20,874 nt of DNA from an uncultured Eubacteriales bacterium (GCA_949297565.1 CASFUI010000094.1:1-20874); one strand, 5' to 3'. Shown: positions 1 through 8,368, numbered from the stretch's first letter. Notes: generated by a model from the sequence alone, not told the origin. A program made the numbers and translations.

Positions 1-234
1 CACAACGGTGTTAAGAGTATTATCGCACATCTCGGAAGCGACAGGTTTAAGCGTATTAAGTTCGGTGTTGGAGATAAGCCTAAGGGCTGGGATTTGGCGG
101 ACTGGGTTTTGTCAAGGTTTCCAGGGGAGGTCGCTGAGGATGTTGAGCATGGTATAGAGCGGGCATGTGAAGCGGTATCGTGCATAATAACAGAGGGTAT
201 TGAGAGCGGTATGAACAAATATAACGGAGATTAA
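1..234 (+). CDS. pth: Peptidyl-tRNA hydrolase, C-terminal 77 residues (5' end outside window)
   Basis: Frame 1 is open from the first base to TAA at 232-234. The start lies outside the window. The visible protein begins HNGVKSIIAHLGSDRFKRIK and contains KFGVGDKPKGWDLADWVLSRF, the conserved C-terminal half of bacterial peptidyl-tRNA hydrolase, which releases tRNA from peptidyl-tRNA that has dropped off the ribosome. HNGVKSI..HLG is a family signature, and the GVG.KP segment is followed by the loop that ends in VLSxF. The stop is 8 bases before mfd, so the two are very probably cotranscribed. The pth-mfd order is common in Clostridia, which supports both calls. The catalytic His of the N-terminal half cannot be checked here. 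Confidence 0.93.
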   Translation, partial: HNGVKSIIAHLGSDRFKRIKFGVGDKPKGWDLADWVLSRFPGEVAEDVEHGIERACEAVSCIITEGIESGMNKYNGD

Positions 235-242
235 GACTGAAT

Positions 243-3200
243 ATGAAAGCATTTTACGGTCCGTTGCAGGAATTGGCGGGAATTGAGCAGCTGCAGCGGG
301 ATTTTTCTAAGACCGGAAAAACGGTCATGGTGAGCGGTTGTATTGACACTCAAAAGCTGCATCTGGTACATGCCGCGGCACAGAATTACCGGTTTCGTGT
401 AATTATAACGAGCGATGAGACGAAAGCCAGAGAAATGCAGCAGGATTCAAGATTTTTTGATAAGTCGAGTGTGTACTATCCGGCAAAGGATTTTATATTT
501 TACAGCGCCGACGTGCACGGAAGCCAGCTGGTGGGAGAGCGTCTCAGATGTATACACAAAATAATAGAGACGCTTGGAACAGATATGGCGGGCGGCGGCA
601 ATGATGATAGGGGACAGGGTGAGAAGCCTGACGGGGGTCTGACTCTGATTACCACTATTGACGGCTGTGTGGATATGCTGATGCCGATTAAGAGATATAT
701 TGACAATACAATTTATTTTAAGCTCGGAGATGTGGTTGACATACAGGAGCTTGCCGGCAGGCTTGTGGAAACAGGCTATACAAGAGTTCCGATGGTAGAG
801 GGCCAGGGACAGTTCGCCGTCAGAGGCGGGATTATAGATATATTTTCGCATACAGATGAGACACCTGTGCGTATTGAATTGTGGGATGATGAAATCGATT
901 CAATACGTTTTTTTGACGTGGAAAGCCAGCGCTCTGTGGAGAAAGCAGAGAGTTACAGTGCGTTTCCTGCGACAGAGTGGATACTCTCAGAGGAAGAGAG
1001 AGAGGGCGGAATGGCGGCTGTTGCAGCTGAGCTTAACGAACAGCTGAAGGTACTCGGCGCCGGAAAGAAAAAACAGTCCCAGCAGGAAATGGAAGCGTGC
1101 AACCGATTAAGAAGGGCGTATGCGGATTTTGAGAGGACAAGAGATTACAGCAAATTTATACATTCTTTTACAGAGCAGACAGAGGGACTTTTGTCATATT
1201 TTCCAGCGGAGGACACGCTTTTTGTGTTAGATGAGCCTAACAGAATACAGGAACGAATGGAGCTTATATTTTTTGAGTATGAGGAGAGCATGAAAAACCG
1301 CCTTGAGGGCGGATATGTTCTTCCCAGCCAGACTAAGCTCATGCGGACGCTTCCGGAGGTGGCAGATGTGCTTAGGACAAAGAGACTTTTGCTGCTTTCG
1401 GCGCTTGACTATAAGCCGCAGATGATTACGGTGACGGATTATTTAAGGATTGACGCGAGAAGCATAAGCTCTTATAACAACAGCTTTGAATATCTTGCCG
1501 ATGATATTAAAAAGTATAAGCGCGCAGGGTACAGGGTTATCCTTATGTGCAATTCGAGGACAAGAGCTGCAAGAATTGTCTCGGATCTGGCTGATTTGGG
1601 GACAGAGAGCTATTTCAGCGAAGATTTTGACAGAGAAGTTGTTCCAGGAACGGTTATGGTAACCTACGGAAATATACACAGAGGTTTTGAGTATCCTTTA
1701 ATTCGCTTTGTTGTGATTACCGAGAATGATATTTTCACCAGCAGGACAAGAAAGAAAAGGAATAAGAAAAAGTATGAAGGTAAGGCGATAGCCGGTTTTA
1801 ACGAGCTGAGCGTGGGAGACTATGTAGTACATGAGACGCATGGTCTGGGAATTTACAAGGGTATTGAAAAAATTACCGTTGAGGGAGTAGAGAAGGATTA
1901 TGTAAAAATCGAGTATGCCGGAAACAGTAATCTGTATGTTCTTGCGACACAGCTTGACCGTCTGCAGAAATACGCTGCGGCTGATACGGAAAAGAAGCCT
2001 AAGCTTAACAAACTTGGAAGCATTGAGTGGAGCAAAACTAAGGCAAAGGTGCACGGAGCTGTTGAGGAGGTCGCAAAGGATTTAGTCGAGCTCTATGCCG
2101 CCCGTCAAAATCAGAAGGGATACGCTTTCGGACCTGACACGGTATGGCAGAAGGAGTTTGAGGAAATGTTTCCTTACGAGGAGACGCCTGACCAGCTGAG
2201 CGCTATTGAGGATACCAAGCGCGATATGGAAAGTACACGAATAATGGACAGACTGATATGCGGCGATGTCGGCTACGGAAAGACAGAGGTCGCTATACGC
2301 GCGGCATTCAAGGCAGTTCAGGAGGGCAAGCAGGTCGCGTATCTTGTGCCTACGACAATTCTTGCCCAGCAGCACTTTAATACATTTGAGCACAGAATGA
2401 AGAATTTTCCGGTCAAGGTTGCGCAGTTGTCGAGCTTTAGAACTAACAAAGAGATAAAGGAGACTCTTGCGGATTTAAAAAAAGGTTTTGTCGATGTGGT
2501 TATAGGTACACACAGACTGCTCTCAAAGGATGTTGAGTTTAAGGATTTGGGACTTCTGATTATAGATGAGGAGCAGCGTTTCGGCGTTGCTCATAAGGAA
2601 AAAATAAAAAAACTCAAAAATAATATTGATGTGCTCACACTCAGCGCAACACCGATTCCTCGAACTCTCCATATGAGCCTTGTAGGAATAAGAGATATGA
2701 GTGTGCTTGAAGAGCCTCCGGTGGACAGAGTTCCAATACAGACATTTGTCACAGAACACAATGATGAGATGATACGTGAGGCCATAAACCGTGAAATGGC
2801 AAGAGGCGGACAGGTGTATTATGTATATAATCGCGTGCGCAGCATTGACGAGGCGGCGGCTCATATACAGGAGCTTGTGCCGCAGGCCAATATAGCTTTT
2901 GCTCACGGTCAGATGGATAAGCGCGAGCTCGAAAGGATTATGGTCGATTTTATTAACGGTGATATTGATGTTCTCATATCAACGACAATAATCGAGACCG
3001 GCATGGATATTTCAAATGTAAATACAATGATTATTGAGGATGCCGACAAATTCGGTCTTTCGCAGTTATACCAGCTTCGTGGAAGGGTGGGAAGAAGCAG
3101 CAGAACGGCGTATGCTTTTCTTCTGTACAGGCGCGACAGAATGCTCACTGAGGTCGCAGAAAAGAGGCTTTCGGCAATCAGGGAGTTTTCTGATTTCGGT

Positions 3201-3851
3201 TCGGGATTTAAGATTGCGATGAAGGATTTGGAGATAAGAGGCGCGGGAAACGTGCTCGGAAAGAGCCAGCATGGCCATATGGCGGCAGTAGGGTATGATT
3301 TGTACTGCAAAATGCTCAATGAGGCAGTAAATGACCTTAAGGGCATCAGGAATGATTATGCGTTTGAGACAAATGTGGATTTGTCCGTGGATGCCTATAT
3401 TCCTTCTTCATATATAAAGAGCGAATATCAGAAGCTTGATATTTACAAGCGAATAGCCGCGATTGAGAGCGAGGAGGAGCTCTCCGATATGAAAGATGAG
3501 CTTGTCGATCGATATGGCTCGCTTAGCGTTCCGGCTCAAAATCTTTTAAACATCGCTCTTATCAAGTCTATGGCGCACAAAATAGGAATTATCGAGATGA
3601 AGGGCGGTCTTGAGGAAGGCGGCGTGTCGCCGTGTTACCGGACTGTCATGAAAATGTATCCTAAGGCGGAGATTAAAACCGAAGCTATTTCTGATTTTAT
3701 AGACTGTTTCGGCGGAGCGATGAAATTGTTAAGCGGGGCACAGCCGCAGTTTGTATGGCGTGTAACAAAGAAAAAATATAATAACGCAGAGGAGTATCTG
3801 GGCGGTATAAAGGATATGCTGAAAATCATGACTTCCATGCTTCAAAAATAG
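243..3851 (+). CDS. mfd: Transcription-repair coupling factor Mfd
   Basis: A 1202-residue protein, full length for Mfd (about 1150-1200). Mfd is a cytoplasmic ATP-driven DNA translocase that removes stalled RNA polymerase and recruits UvrA. The order is: an N-terminal UvrB-like module (about 1-350, with QGQFAVRGGIIDIF and TDETPVRIELWDDEIDSIR), the CarD-like RNA-polymerase interaction domain (about 520-585, VGDYVVHETHGLGIYKG), then a RecG-like helicase with Walker A GDVGYGKT near 674, DEEQ near 775 and the QLRGRVGRS motif near 943. The autoinhibitory C-terminal domain follows, starting near the segment IRGAGNVLG. The ATG at 243 has a GGAGA 12 bases upstream, inside the end of pth. No strong terminator follows; the next gene has its own promoter. 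Confidence 0.98.
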   Translation: MKAFYGPLQELAGIEQLQRDFSKTGKTVMVSGCIDTQKLHLVHAAAQNYRFRVIITSDETKAREMQQDSRFFDKSSVYYPAKDFIFYSADVHGSQLVGERLRCIHKIIETLGTDMAGGGNDDRGQGEKPDGGLTLITTIDGCVDMLMPIKRYIDNTIYFKLGDVVDIQELAGRLVETGYTRVPMVEGQGQFAVRGGIIDIFSHTDETPVRIELWDDEIDSIRFFDVESQRSVEKAESYSAFPATEWILSEEEREGGMAAVAAELNEQLKVLGAGKKKQSQQEMEACNRLRRAYADFERTRDYSKFIHSFTEQTEGLLSYFPAEDTLFVLDEPNRIQERMELIFFEYEESMKNRLEGGYVLPSQTKLMRTLPEVADVLRTKRLLLLSALDYKPQMITVTDYLRIDARSISSYNNSFEYLADDIKKYKRAGYRVILMCNSRTRAARIVSDLADLGTESYFSEDFDREVVPGTVMVTYGNIHRGFEYPLIRFVVITENDIFTSRTRKKRNKKKYEGKAIAGFNELSVGDYVVHETHGLGIYKGIEKITVEGVEKDYVKIEYAGNSNLYVLATQLDRLQKYAAADTEKKPKLNKLGSIEWSKTKAKVHGAVEEVAKDLVELYAARQNQKGYAFGPDTVWQKEFEEMFPYEETPDQLSAIEDTKRDMESTRIMDRLICGDVGYGKTEVAIRAAFKAVQEGKQVAYLVPTTILAQQHFNTFEHRMKNFPVKVAQLSSFRTNKEIKETLADLKKGFVDVVIGTHRLLSKDVEFKDLGLLIIDEEQRFGVAHKEKIKKLKNNIDVLTLSATPIPRTLHMSLVGIRDMSVLEEPPVDRVPIQTFVTEHNDEMIREAINREMARGGQVYYVYNRVRSIDEAAAHIQELVPQANIAFAHGQMDKRELERIMVDFINGDIDVLISTTIIETGMDISNVNTMIIEDADKFGLSQLYQLRGRVGRSSRTAYAFLLYRRDRMLTEVAEKRLSAIREFSDFGSGFKIAMKDLEIRGAGNVLGKSQHGHMAAVGYDLYCKMLNEAVNDLKGIRNDYAFETNVDLSVDAYIPSSYIKSEYQKLDIYKRIAAIESEEELSDMKDELVDRYGSLSVPAQNLLNIALIKSMAHKIGIIEMKGGLEEGGVSPCYRTVMKMYPKAEIKTEAISDFIDCFGGAMKLLSGAQPQFVWRVTKKKYNNAEEYLGGIKDMLKIMTSMLQK

Positions 3852-3879
3852 GGGCAAGAGCTGCCGCATATGAAATGCT

Positions 3880-3907
3880 TTGACATCTGCGGTATATATG
3901 ATATAAT
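3880..3907 (+). promoter_or_regulatory. Sigma-70-type promoter for the aldolase-like gene
   Basis: TTGACA at 3880-3885 and TATAAT at 3902-3907 are both perfect consensus hexamers, separated by 16 bases. Transcription would start near 3914, about 40 bases before the ATG at 3954. Short arms CCGCA and TGCGG flank the -35 box and could form a small hairpin in read-through RNA from mfd. This marks the gene as its own unit rather than part of the pth-mfd operon. Confidence 0.8.
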
Positions 3908-3953
3908 TATGTGAGTTTAACACTTTAAAGTGAAAAAATACGGAGGAGCAGCA

Positions 3954-4928
3954 ATGGAGCAAAAGGGAGAATTAATATCCTTCAGACCGGATATTAAGGT
4001 GGTTGATTGTACAATCAGAGACGGAGGTCTTGTAAATAACTTTTATTTTGATGATGATTTTGTAAGGGATTTGTACAAAACTAATGTCGCCGCAGGCGTT
4101 GATTATATGGAGTTCGGATATAAGGCGTCGAAGGAGCTTTTCGACGTGAACGGCTTCGGAAAATGGAAATTCTGTGACGAGCAGGATATAAGAGATATTG
4201 TGGGCGACAATGATACGGATTTAAAAATATCCGTTATGGCAGACGTCGGAAGAACGGATTACAAAAAGGATATAATTCCGAAAAAAGACAGCGTGATTGA
4301 TATGATACGTATCGCGACATATGTAAACACAATTCCGGCAGCGGTAGAGATGATTAATTACTGCGCGGATTTGGGCTACGAGACTACTGTCAATATTATG
4401 GCCATTTCGACAGCCCAGGAGAGCGAACTTGATTTGGCGCTCAAACTTCTCTCGGAGAGCAGGGCAGACGTGATTTATCTTGTTGACAGCTATGGCTCGC
4501 TGTATCCGGAGCAGATAAGAAGATATGCAGAAAAGTACTTAAAGGTTGCGGAGGCGGCAGGCAAAAAGGTAGGAATACATGCTCACAATAACCAGCAGCT
4601 TGCGTTTGCGAATACTATCGAGGCATGCACTTTCGGTGTGAGTTATCTTGACGCGACTGTGAGCGGAATGGGACGTGGAGCCGGGAACTGCTTTATGGAG
4701 CTGCTTCTGGGTTTCCTTCGCAATCCTAAGTACAGCCTGAATCCTGTCTTAAAATTCATAGAAAACCGTATTCTGCCGCTCAAAAAATCAGGAGTCGTAT
4801 GGGGATGCGATGTCCAGTATATGCTTACGGGACAGCAAAATCAGCATCCGAGAGCAGCTATCGCGTTTACCGCGGACAAGCGCGAGGACTATGCGGCATT
4901 TTACCAGTCGGTACTTGACAGAGAGTAG
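3954..4928 (+). CDS. DRE-TIM metallolyase family aldolase (HMG-CoA lyase / 4-hydroxy-2-oxovalerate aldolase-like)
   Basis: A 324-residue TIM-barrel enzyme. VVDCTIRDGGLVNN near residue 20 matches the DxTxRDG active-site strand of the DRE-TIM superfamily, and GIHAHNNQQLAFAN carries the HxHNN metal-binding motif. In this superfamily a divalent metal supports aldol or Claisen-type C-C bond cleavage or formation. The protein has only the catalytic barrel plus a short tail: it lacks the LeuA regulatory domain and the aldehyde dehydrogenase-binding region, so neither isopropylmalate synthase nor a classical meta-cleavage aldolase is supported. The substrate is unknown. A longer GTG-started frame opens at 3930, but the ATG at 3954 has GGAGG 7 bases upstream and a consensus promoter. 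It precedes ilvE, so a role in 2-oxo acid metabolism is possible, but ilvE has a separate promoter. Confidence 0.85.
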   Translation: MEQKGELISFRPDIKVVDCTIRDGGLVNNFYFDDDFVRDLYKTNVAAGVDYMEFGYKASKELFDVNGFGKWKFCDEQDIRDIVGDNDTDLKISVMADVGRTDYKKDIIPKKDSVIDMIRIATYVNTIPAAVEMINYCADLGYETTVNIMAISTAQESELDLALKLLSESRADVIYLVDSYGSLYPEQIRRYAEKYLKVAEAAGKKVGIHAHNNQQLAFANTIEACTFGVSYLDATVSGMGRGAGNCFMELLLGFLRNPKYSLNPVLKFIENRILPLKKSGVVWGCDVQYMLTGQQNQHPRAAIAFTADKREDYAAFYQSVLDRE

Positions 4929-4944
4929 ACTGAACTCTTCTGGC

Positions 4945-4977
4945 AGATGAGAAACCGCCTGCGCGTGTTTATCATCT
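4945..4977 (+). terminator. Imperfect hairpin after the aldolase-like gene, possible terminator
   Basis: Arms 4945-4955 and 4967-4977 (AGATGAGAAAC against GTTTATCATCT) pair with one mismatch, and an inner CGC/GCG extends the stem. It begins 16 bases after the stop codon. No clear T-tract follows, so it could be a weak terminator or a 3'-end stabilising structure. Confidence 0.35.
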
Positions 4978-5054
4978 CTTCATGGCGATAAATCGCTCAG
5001 ATATGGAGATTGATATATTTGATTTAATATATACATCCGACCTGATATACATAG

Positions 5055-5083
5055 TTGACTTTAGTATATTGTAGTATTAAAAT
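5055..5083 (+). promoter_or_regulatory. Promoter for ilvE
   Basis: TTGACT (5055-5060) and TAAAAT (5078-5083) are separated by 17 bases, each one base from consensus. The predicted start, near 5090, leaves a leader of about 60 bases. The leader contains a 10-bp hairpin, arms 5102-5111 and 5120-5129 with one G:T pair, ending 8 bases before the ribosome binding site. There is no sign of a T-box or leader peptide. Regulation through this hairpin is only a possibility. Confidence 0.65.
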
Positions 5084-5151
5084 ACGTTTAAGAATTTTAC
5101 TATATAAGTGCTTTGAACGGCGCTTATATTAAAAGAAAGGAAGTAATGAAG

Positions 5152-6177
5152 ATGGAGAAGAAAAATCTTGACTGGTCAAATCTCGGTTTTGGTTACATAA
5201 AGACAGACAAGAGATTTGTTGCAAATTACAAGGACGGAGCGTGGGATGACGGCGTCATTACAGATGATGATAAGGTTGTAATCAGCGAGTGTGCAGGCGT
5301 GCTTCAGTATGCTCAGACATGTTTCGAGGGAATGAAAGCATATACCACACAGGACGGTCATGTTGTTATTTTCCGTCCGGATATGAATGCTGAGAGAATG
5401 GCAAACTCATGCCGCAGACTTGAGATGCCTGTTTATCCTGAAGATAAGTTTGTTGAAGCGGTTGCAAAGGTTGTAAAGGAAAATGACGCATGGGTACCTC
5501 CGTATGGCTCAGGCGCTACGCTTTATATTCGTCCGTACATGTTCGGCAGCAACCCTGTTATAGGCGTAAAGCCTGCTGACGAGTATCAGTTCAGAGTATT
5601 TGTTACTCCGGTAGGCCCGTATTTTAAGGGCGGCGCAAAGCCTCTCACAATCAAGGTATCGGATTTTGACAGAGCTGCGCCTCACGGAACAGGTCATATT
5701 AAGGCAGGTCTGAACTACGCAATGAGCCTTCATGCTATCGTGACTGCTCACGAGGAGGGTTATGCTGAAAATATGTATCTTGACCCTGCTACAAGAACTA
5801 AGGTTGAGGAGACAGGCGGTGCAAACTTCCTGTTTATTACAAAGGACGGCAAGGTTGTAACACCTAAGTCAGACAGCATTCTTCCTTCTATTACACGTCG
5901 TTCGCTTGTACATGTTGCCAAGGAATATCTCGGTCTTGAGGTTGAGGAGAGAGAGGTATTGTTCGATGAGGTTAAGGATTTTGCCGAGTGTGGTCTTTGC
6001 GGCACAGCTGCCGTTATATCGCCTGTCGGCAAGATTGTAAATCACGGCGAGGAAATCTGCCTGCCAAGCGGCATGGAGAAGATGGGTCCTACAATTCAGA
6101 AGCTTTACGATACTCTTACAGGAATTCAGATGGGTACGATTGAGGCTCCGGAAGGCTGGATTTATAAAGTAGAGTAA
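5152..6177 (+). CDS. ilvE: Branched-chain amino acid aminotransferase (fold type IV, PLP)
   Basis: A 341-residue protein, the usual size for the long (eukaryote-like) BCAT group. It transfers the amino group between Leu, Ile or Val and 2-oxoglutarate, the last step of branched-chain synthesis and the first of breakdown. Visible marks are GFGYIKTDKRF near the N-terminus, CFEGMKAY, LYIRPYMFG, PLP-binding Lys near residue 184 in GHIKAGLNYAMS, EETGGANFLFI, the phosphate-binding SILPSITRRS region and AECGLCGTAAVISPVG. Three in-frame starts are possible. The ATG at 5152 lies 8 bases after the GGAAG core of the AGAAAGGAAG site, better than 5146 (2 bases); the 5113 codon has no site. It is monocistronic by its flanking promoter and hairpin. 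Confidence 0.95.
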   Translation: MEKKNLDWSNLGFGYIKTDKRFVANYKDGAWDDGVITDDDKVVISECAGVLQYAQTCFEGMKAYTTQDGHVVIFRPDMNAERMANSCRRLEMPVYPEDKFVEAVAKVVKENDAWVPPYGSGATLYIRPYMFGSNPVIGVKPADEYQFRVFVTPVGPYFKGGAKPLTIKVSDFDRAAPHGTGHIKAGLNYAMSLHAIVTAHEEGYAENMYLDPATRTKVEETGGANFLFITKDGKVVTPKSDSILPSITRRSLVHVAKEYLGLEVEEREVLFDEVKDFAECGLCGTAAVISPVGKIVNHGEEICLPSGMEKMGPTIQKLYDTLTGIQMGTIEAPEGWIYKVE

Positions 6178-6220
6178 GCCTTTTGCCGCCGAGGGAAACA
6201 GAATATAAAATTTATATAAT

Positions 6221-6265
6221 CTGCCGTATGCCGGTTGAGGTGTCTTAACTGCCGGTATGCGGCAG
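6221..6265 (+). terminator. Intrinsic terminator-like hairpin after ilvE
   Basis: Arms 6221-6235 and 6251-6265 (CTGCCGTATGCCGGT against GCCGGTATGCGGCAG) form a 15-bp stem with three G:T pairs and a 15-base loop, 43 bases past the ilvE stop. The following bases are AAAGTTTATT, a weak T-tract, so termination is likely but perhaps incomplete. Confidence 0.55.
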
Positions 6266-6376
6266 AAAGTTTATTCATATTATTGAAGATATTGCGGTTC
6301 TTAAAGCTGCGTGCATGATTTTAGGACGTATTTACTGAAATTGCCTAATATAATTATTCATTGTTGTATGGATTTT

Positions 6377-6404
6377 TTTACGTAAATATGTTATTATTTA
6401 TAAA
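6377..6404 (+). promoter_or_regulatory. Candidate promoter for the small ORF at 6432
   Basis: TTTACG (6377-6382), 16 bases, then TATAAA (6399-6404) would start RNA near 6411, about 20 bases before the ATG. A perfect TATAAT at 6349-6354 is an alternative -10 but has no good -35. The perfect palindrome TTTACGTAAA (6377-6386) overlaps the proposed -35 and could be an operator. Confidence 0.35.
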
Positions 6405-6431
6405 CAATAAATGAGAAAGAGGCGTTTTATT

Positions 6432-6662
6432 ATGGCAGAATTTGGTACGAATGAGCGAGTTCTGCGTTCTGATGTATCACCTGAAGAATGCAAGAAAATA
6501 GAAAAGGTCTTACGGAAGAATAATATTTCATATTGTGAAAAGTGGAAGACGCATTCGGGCTTATTTAAGTTTCTCAGTAATGCGAAGAATGCGAAATGTG
6601 ACATATATATACATATGGATTCGTATGATGAGGCTAAAAAGGCATTAGGTGACAGGACTTGA
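6432..6662 (+). CDS. Small cytoplasmic protein of unknown function (76 aa)
   Basis: I do not recognise a named family. The 76-residue protein begins MAEFGTNERVLRSDVSPEEC and alternates helix-like and strand-like segments: a charged helix (EECKKIEKVLRKNN), a strand with ISYCEKWK, then CDIYIHMDSYDEAKKAL. This pattern resembles small two-helix alpha/beta proteins that fold like the C-terminal part of DUF2007-type proteins; that is only a resemblance. There is no signal peptide or membrane segment. An ATG at 6411 would add seven basic residues, but AAAGAGG (6416-6422) sits 9 bases before the ATG at 6432 and fits that start. A strong terminator follows directly, so it is a monocistronic gene. Confidence 0.6.
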   Translation: MAEFGTNERVLRSDVSPEECKKIEKVLRKNNISYCEKWKTHSGLFKFLSNAKNAKCDIYIHMDSYDEAKKALGDRT

Positions 6663-6675
6663 GATTTAGGCGGAA

Positions 6676-6714
6676 GGCTGTGGCAGAACAAAAACTGTCA
6701 CAGCCGTTTTTATT
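6676..6714 (+). terminator. Rho-independent terminator of the small ORF
   Basis: GGCTGTGGCAG (6676-6686) pairs with CTGTCACAGCC (6695-6705), 11 bp with one G:T pair, around an A-rich 8-base loop. It is followed by GTTTTTATT. It lies 13 bases after the stop codon. Confidence 0.9.
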
Positions 6715-6753
6715 CTCGCGAGAGAGTTCACAATCGAACTCTTTGTTTAAAAT
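6714..6753 (+). promoter_or_regulatory. Promoter region with inverted repeats upstream of the ABC importer
   Basis: A perfect 10-base palindrome TCTCGCGAGA (6714-6723) is followed by an inverted repeat AGAGTTC-N6-GAACTCT (6723-6729 and 6736-6742). A weak -35 TTCACA (6727-6732) and -10 TAAAAT (6748-6753) with a 15-base spacer overlap the second repeat. The repeat is therefore placed like an operator, but the promoter hexamers are poor and this is an inference. Confidence 0.4.
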
Positions 6754-6797
6754 CGCGAATGATAGCAGCCCGGCAGACGGGCAAGGGAGGAACGGAG

Positions 6798-8327
6798 TTG
6801 AAAAAGATACTTAGAAAACTTATGTTGGCGGTAGCATTGACGGCAGCCGCAGCGGGAGTGCTTGTCGGATGCGCAGGAAAGACAACACAGGACAATTCGG
6901 CTAAGAACAGCGGCGATACATTTACAGTAGGATTTGATGCGGAGTTTCCGCCGTATGGCTATAAGGACGACAGCGGAGAATATGTCGGGTTTGATTTGGA
7001 TTTGGCGGCGGAGGTCTGTGAGCGCAACGGCTGGAAGCTTGTAAAACAGCCTATTGAATGGCAGAGCAAGGATATGGAGTTAAACTCCGGCATGATCGAC
7101 TGTATCTGGAACGGTTTTACGATGGACGGGCGTGAGAGCGACTACACATGGAGCTCCGCATACGTTGACAATTCACAGGTTGTGGTTGTAAAGAAGAGTT
7201 CAGGCATAACAAAGCTCTCGGAGCTCGCGGGAAAGAATGTTATTGTTCAGTCGGATTCATCGGCGCTTGCTGCGCTGACGGGAGAGGACGCGACAGAGGA
7301 AAACATTGTGCTTGCTGCAAGCTTTAAGTCGCTGCAGCAGGTGGGAGATTACAACAGTGCTTTTCTTAACCTCGATGCAGGCTCGGCTGATGCTATATGT
7401 ATGGATATAGGCGTTGCAAAGTATGAGGTTGAATCCAGGGGCAGCGAATTTATAATTTTGGATGAACATTTATCGACCGAAGCTTACGGTATAGGTTTTA
7501 AGAAAGGAAATATACAGCTTCGCAATCAGGTGCAGGAGACTTTAAATGAAATGCTCGCGGACGGAACATTTGATGCGATAGTTCAAAAATGGGGACTTGA
7601 GGATTCGGCATGTCTCGGTGAGCCGGGAACAGACGAGGTTATGAAGTCAGAGGATACACAGAAGGAGACGGAAAGCGTTTTTGTTAGGCTTGCGGATATT
7701 TTAAGTCAGCTTGGCTCCGGAATGCTCGCGTCACTCGCGATATTTGTGCTGACGCTTATATTCTCACTCCCGCTGGGACTTTTGATAACCTTTGTAAGGC
7801 GCTCAAAATTCAGAGTTCTTAACTGGCTTGCGCGTATTTATATTTCAATTATGCGCGGAACTCCTCTTATGCTTCAGCTTTTGGTTGTGTTTTTCGGGCC
7901 GTATTATTTGTTTGGAATGTCGCTGTCAAACAGTTACCGTTTTTACGCGGTGATTATCGGTTTTTCTTTGAATTATGCGGCATATTTCGCTGAAATTTAC
8001 CGTTCGGGCATCGAGGCCGTTCCTAAGGGGCAGTATGAGGCGGCTTCAGTGCTTGGCTATTCAAGGGCACAGACTTTCGGTCGGATTATTTTTCCGCAGA
8101 TGGTGAAAATAGTGCTTCCGCCTGTCACGAATGAGGTGATTACACTCGTAAAGGATACATCGCTTGCCTTTGCGCTCGCATACACTGAAATGTTTACGCT
8201 GGCAAAACAGATAGCTGCGGCACAGACAAGTATTATGCCGCTTTTTGTAGCCGGTCTGTTCTACTATATCTTTAATTTTATAGTGGCATATGTGATGGAA
8301 CTTCTTGAGAAAAAAATGAAATACTAG
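6798..8327 (+). CDS. Amino-acid ABC transporter: fused substrate-binding lipoprotein and permease
   Basis: A 509-residue protein joining two parts that are usually separate. The N-terminus (KKILRKLMLAVALTAAAAGVLVGC) is a lipoprotein signal with lipobox LVGC; Cys25 would be lipidated. Residues about 36-270 are a family 3 solute-binding domain (FTVGFDAEFPPYGYKDDSGEYVGFDLDLA). Residues about 290-505 are a His/Glu/Gln-type permease with about five membrane segments, and an EAA loop near 399-425 (EIYRSGIEAVPKGQYEAASVLGYS) that contacts the ATPase. The start is TTG at 6798, which has GGGAGG 7 bases upstream and yields a clean signal peptide; the ATG at 6759 would bury the signal. The ATPase follows 41 bases on. 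The substrate is a polar amino acid or relative; which one cannot be read from sequence. Confidence 0.92.
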   Translation: MKKILRKLMLAVALTAAAAGVLVGCAGKTTQDNSAKNSGDTFTVGFDAEFPPYGYKDDSGEYVGFDLDLAAEVCERNGWKLVKQPIEWQSKDMELNSGMIDCIWNGFTMDGRESDYTWSSAYVDNSQVVVVKKSSGITKLSELAGKNVIVQSDSSALAALTGEDATEENIVLAASFKSLQQVGDYNSAFLNLDAGSADAICMDIGVAKYEVESRGSEFIILDEHLSTEAYGIGFKKGNIQLRNQVQETLNEMLADGTFDAIVQKWGLEDSACLGEPGTDEVMKSEDTQKETESVFVRLADILSQLGSGMLASLAIFVLTLIFSLPLGLLITFVRRSKFRVLNWLARIYISIMRGTPLMLQLLVVFFGPYYLFGMSLSNSYRFYAVIIGFSLNYAAYFAEIYRSGIEAVPKGQYEAASVLGYSRAQTFGRIIFPQMVKIVLPPVTNEVITLVKDTSLAFALAYTEMFTLAKQIAAAQTSIMPLFVAGLFYYIFNFIVAYVMELLEKKMKY

Positions 8328-8368
8328 AGGCGGAACTTTTAGAACGCTTCGGAACGGGGAATAAATAT

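Noticed and set aside
3866..3895. Terminator after mfd
   Set aside because: The CCGCA/TGCGG arms give only a short stem with a long loop and no T-tract, and they overlap a promoter.
3930..3953. GTG start of the aldolase-like gene at 3930
   Set aside because: It has no ribosome binding site; GGAGG lies inside it and serves the ATG at 3954.
5102..5129. T-box or amino-acid attenuator in the ilvE leader
   Set aside because: The leader is only about 60 bases, with one hairpin, no T-box core sequence, no Leu/Ile/Val-rich leader peptide and no terminator.
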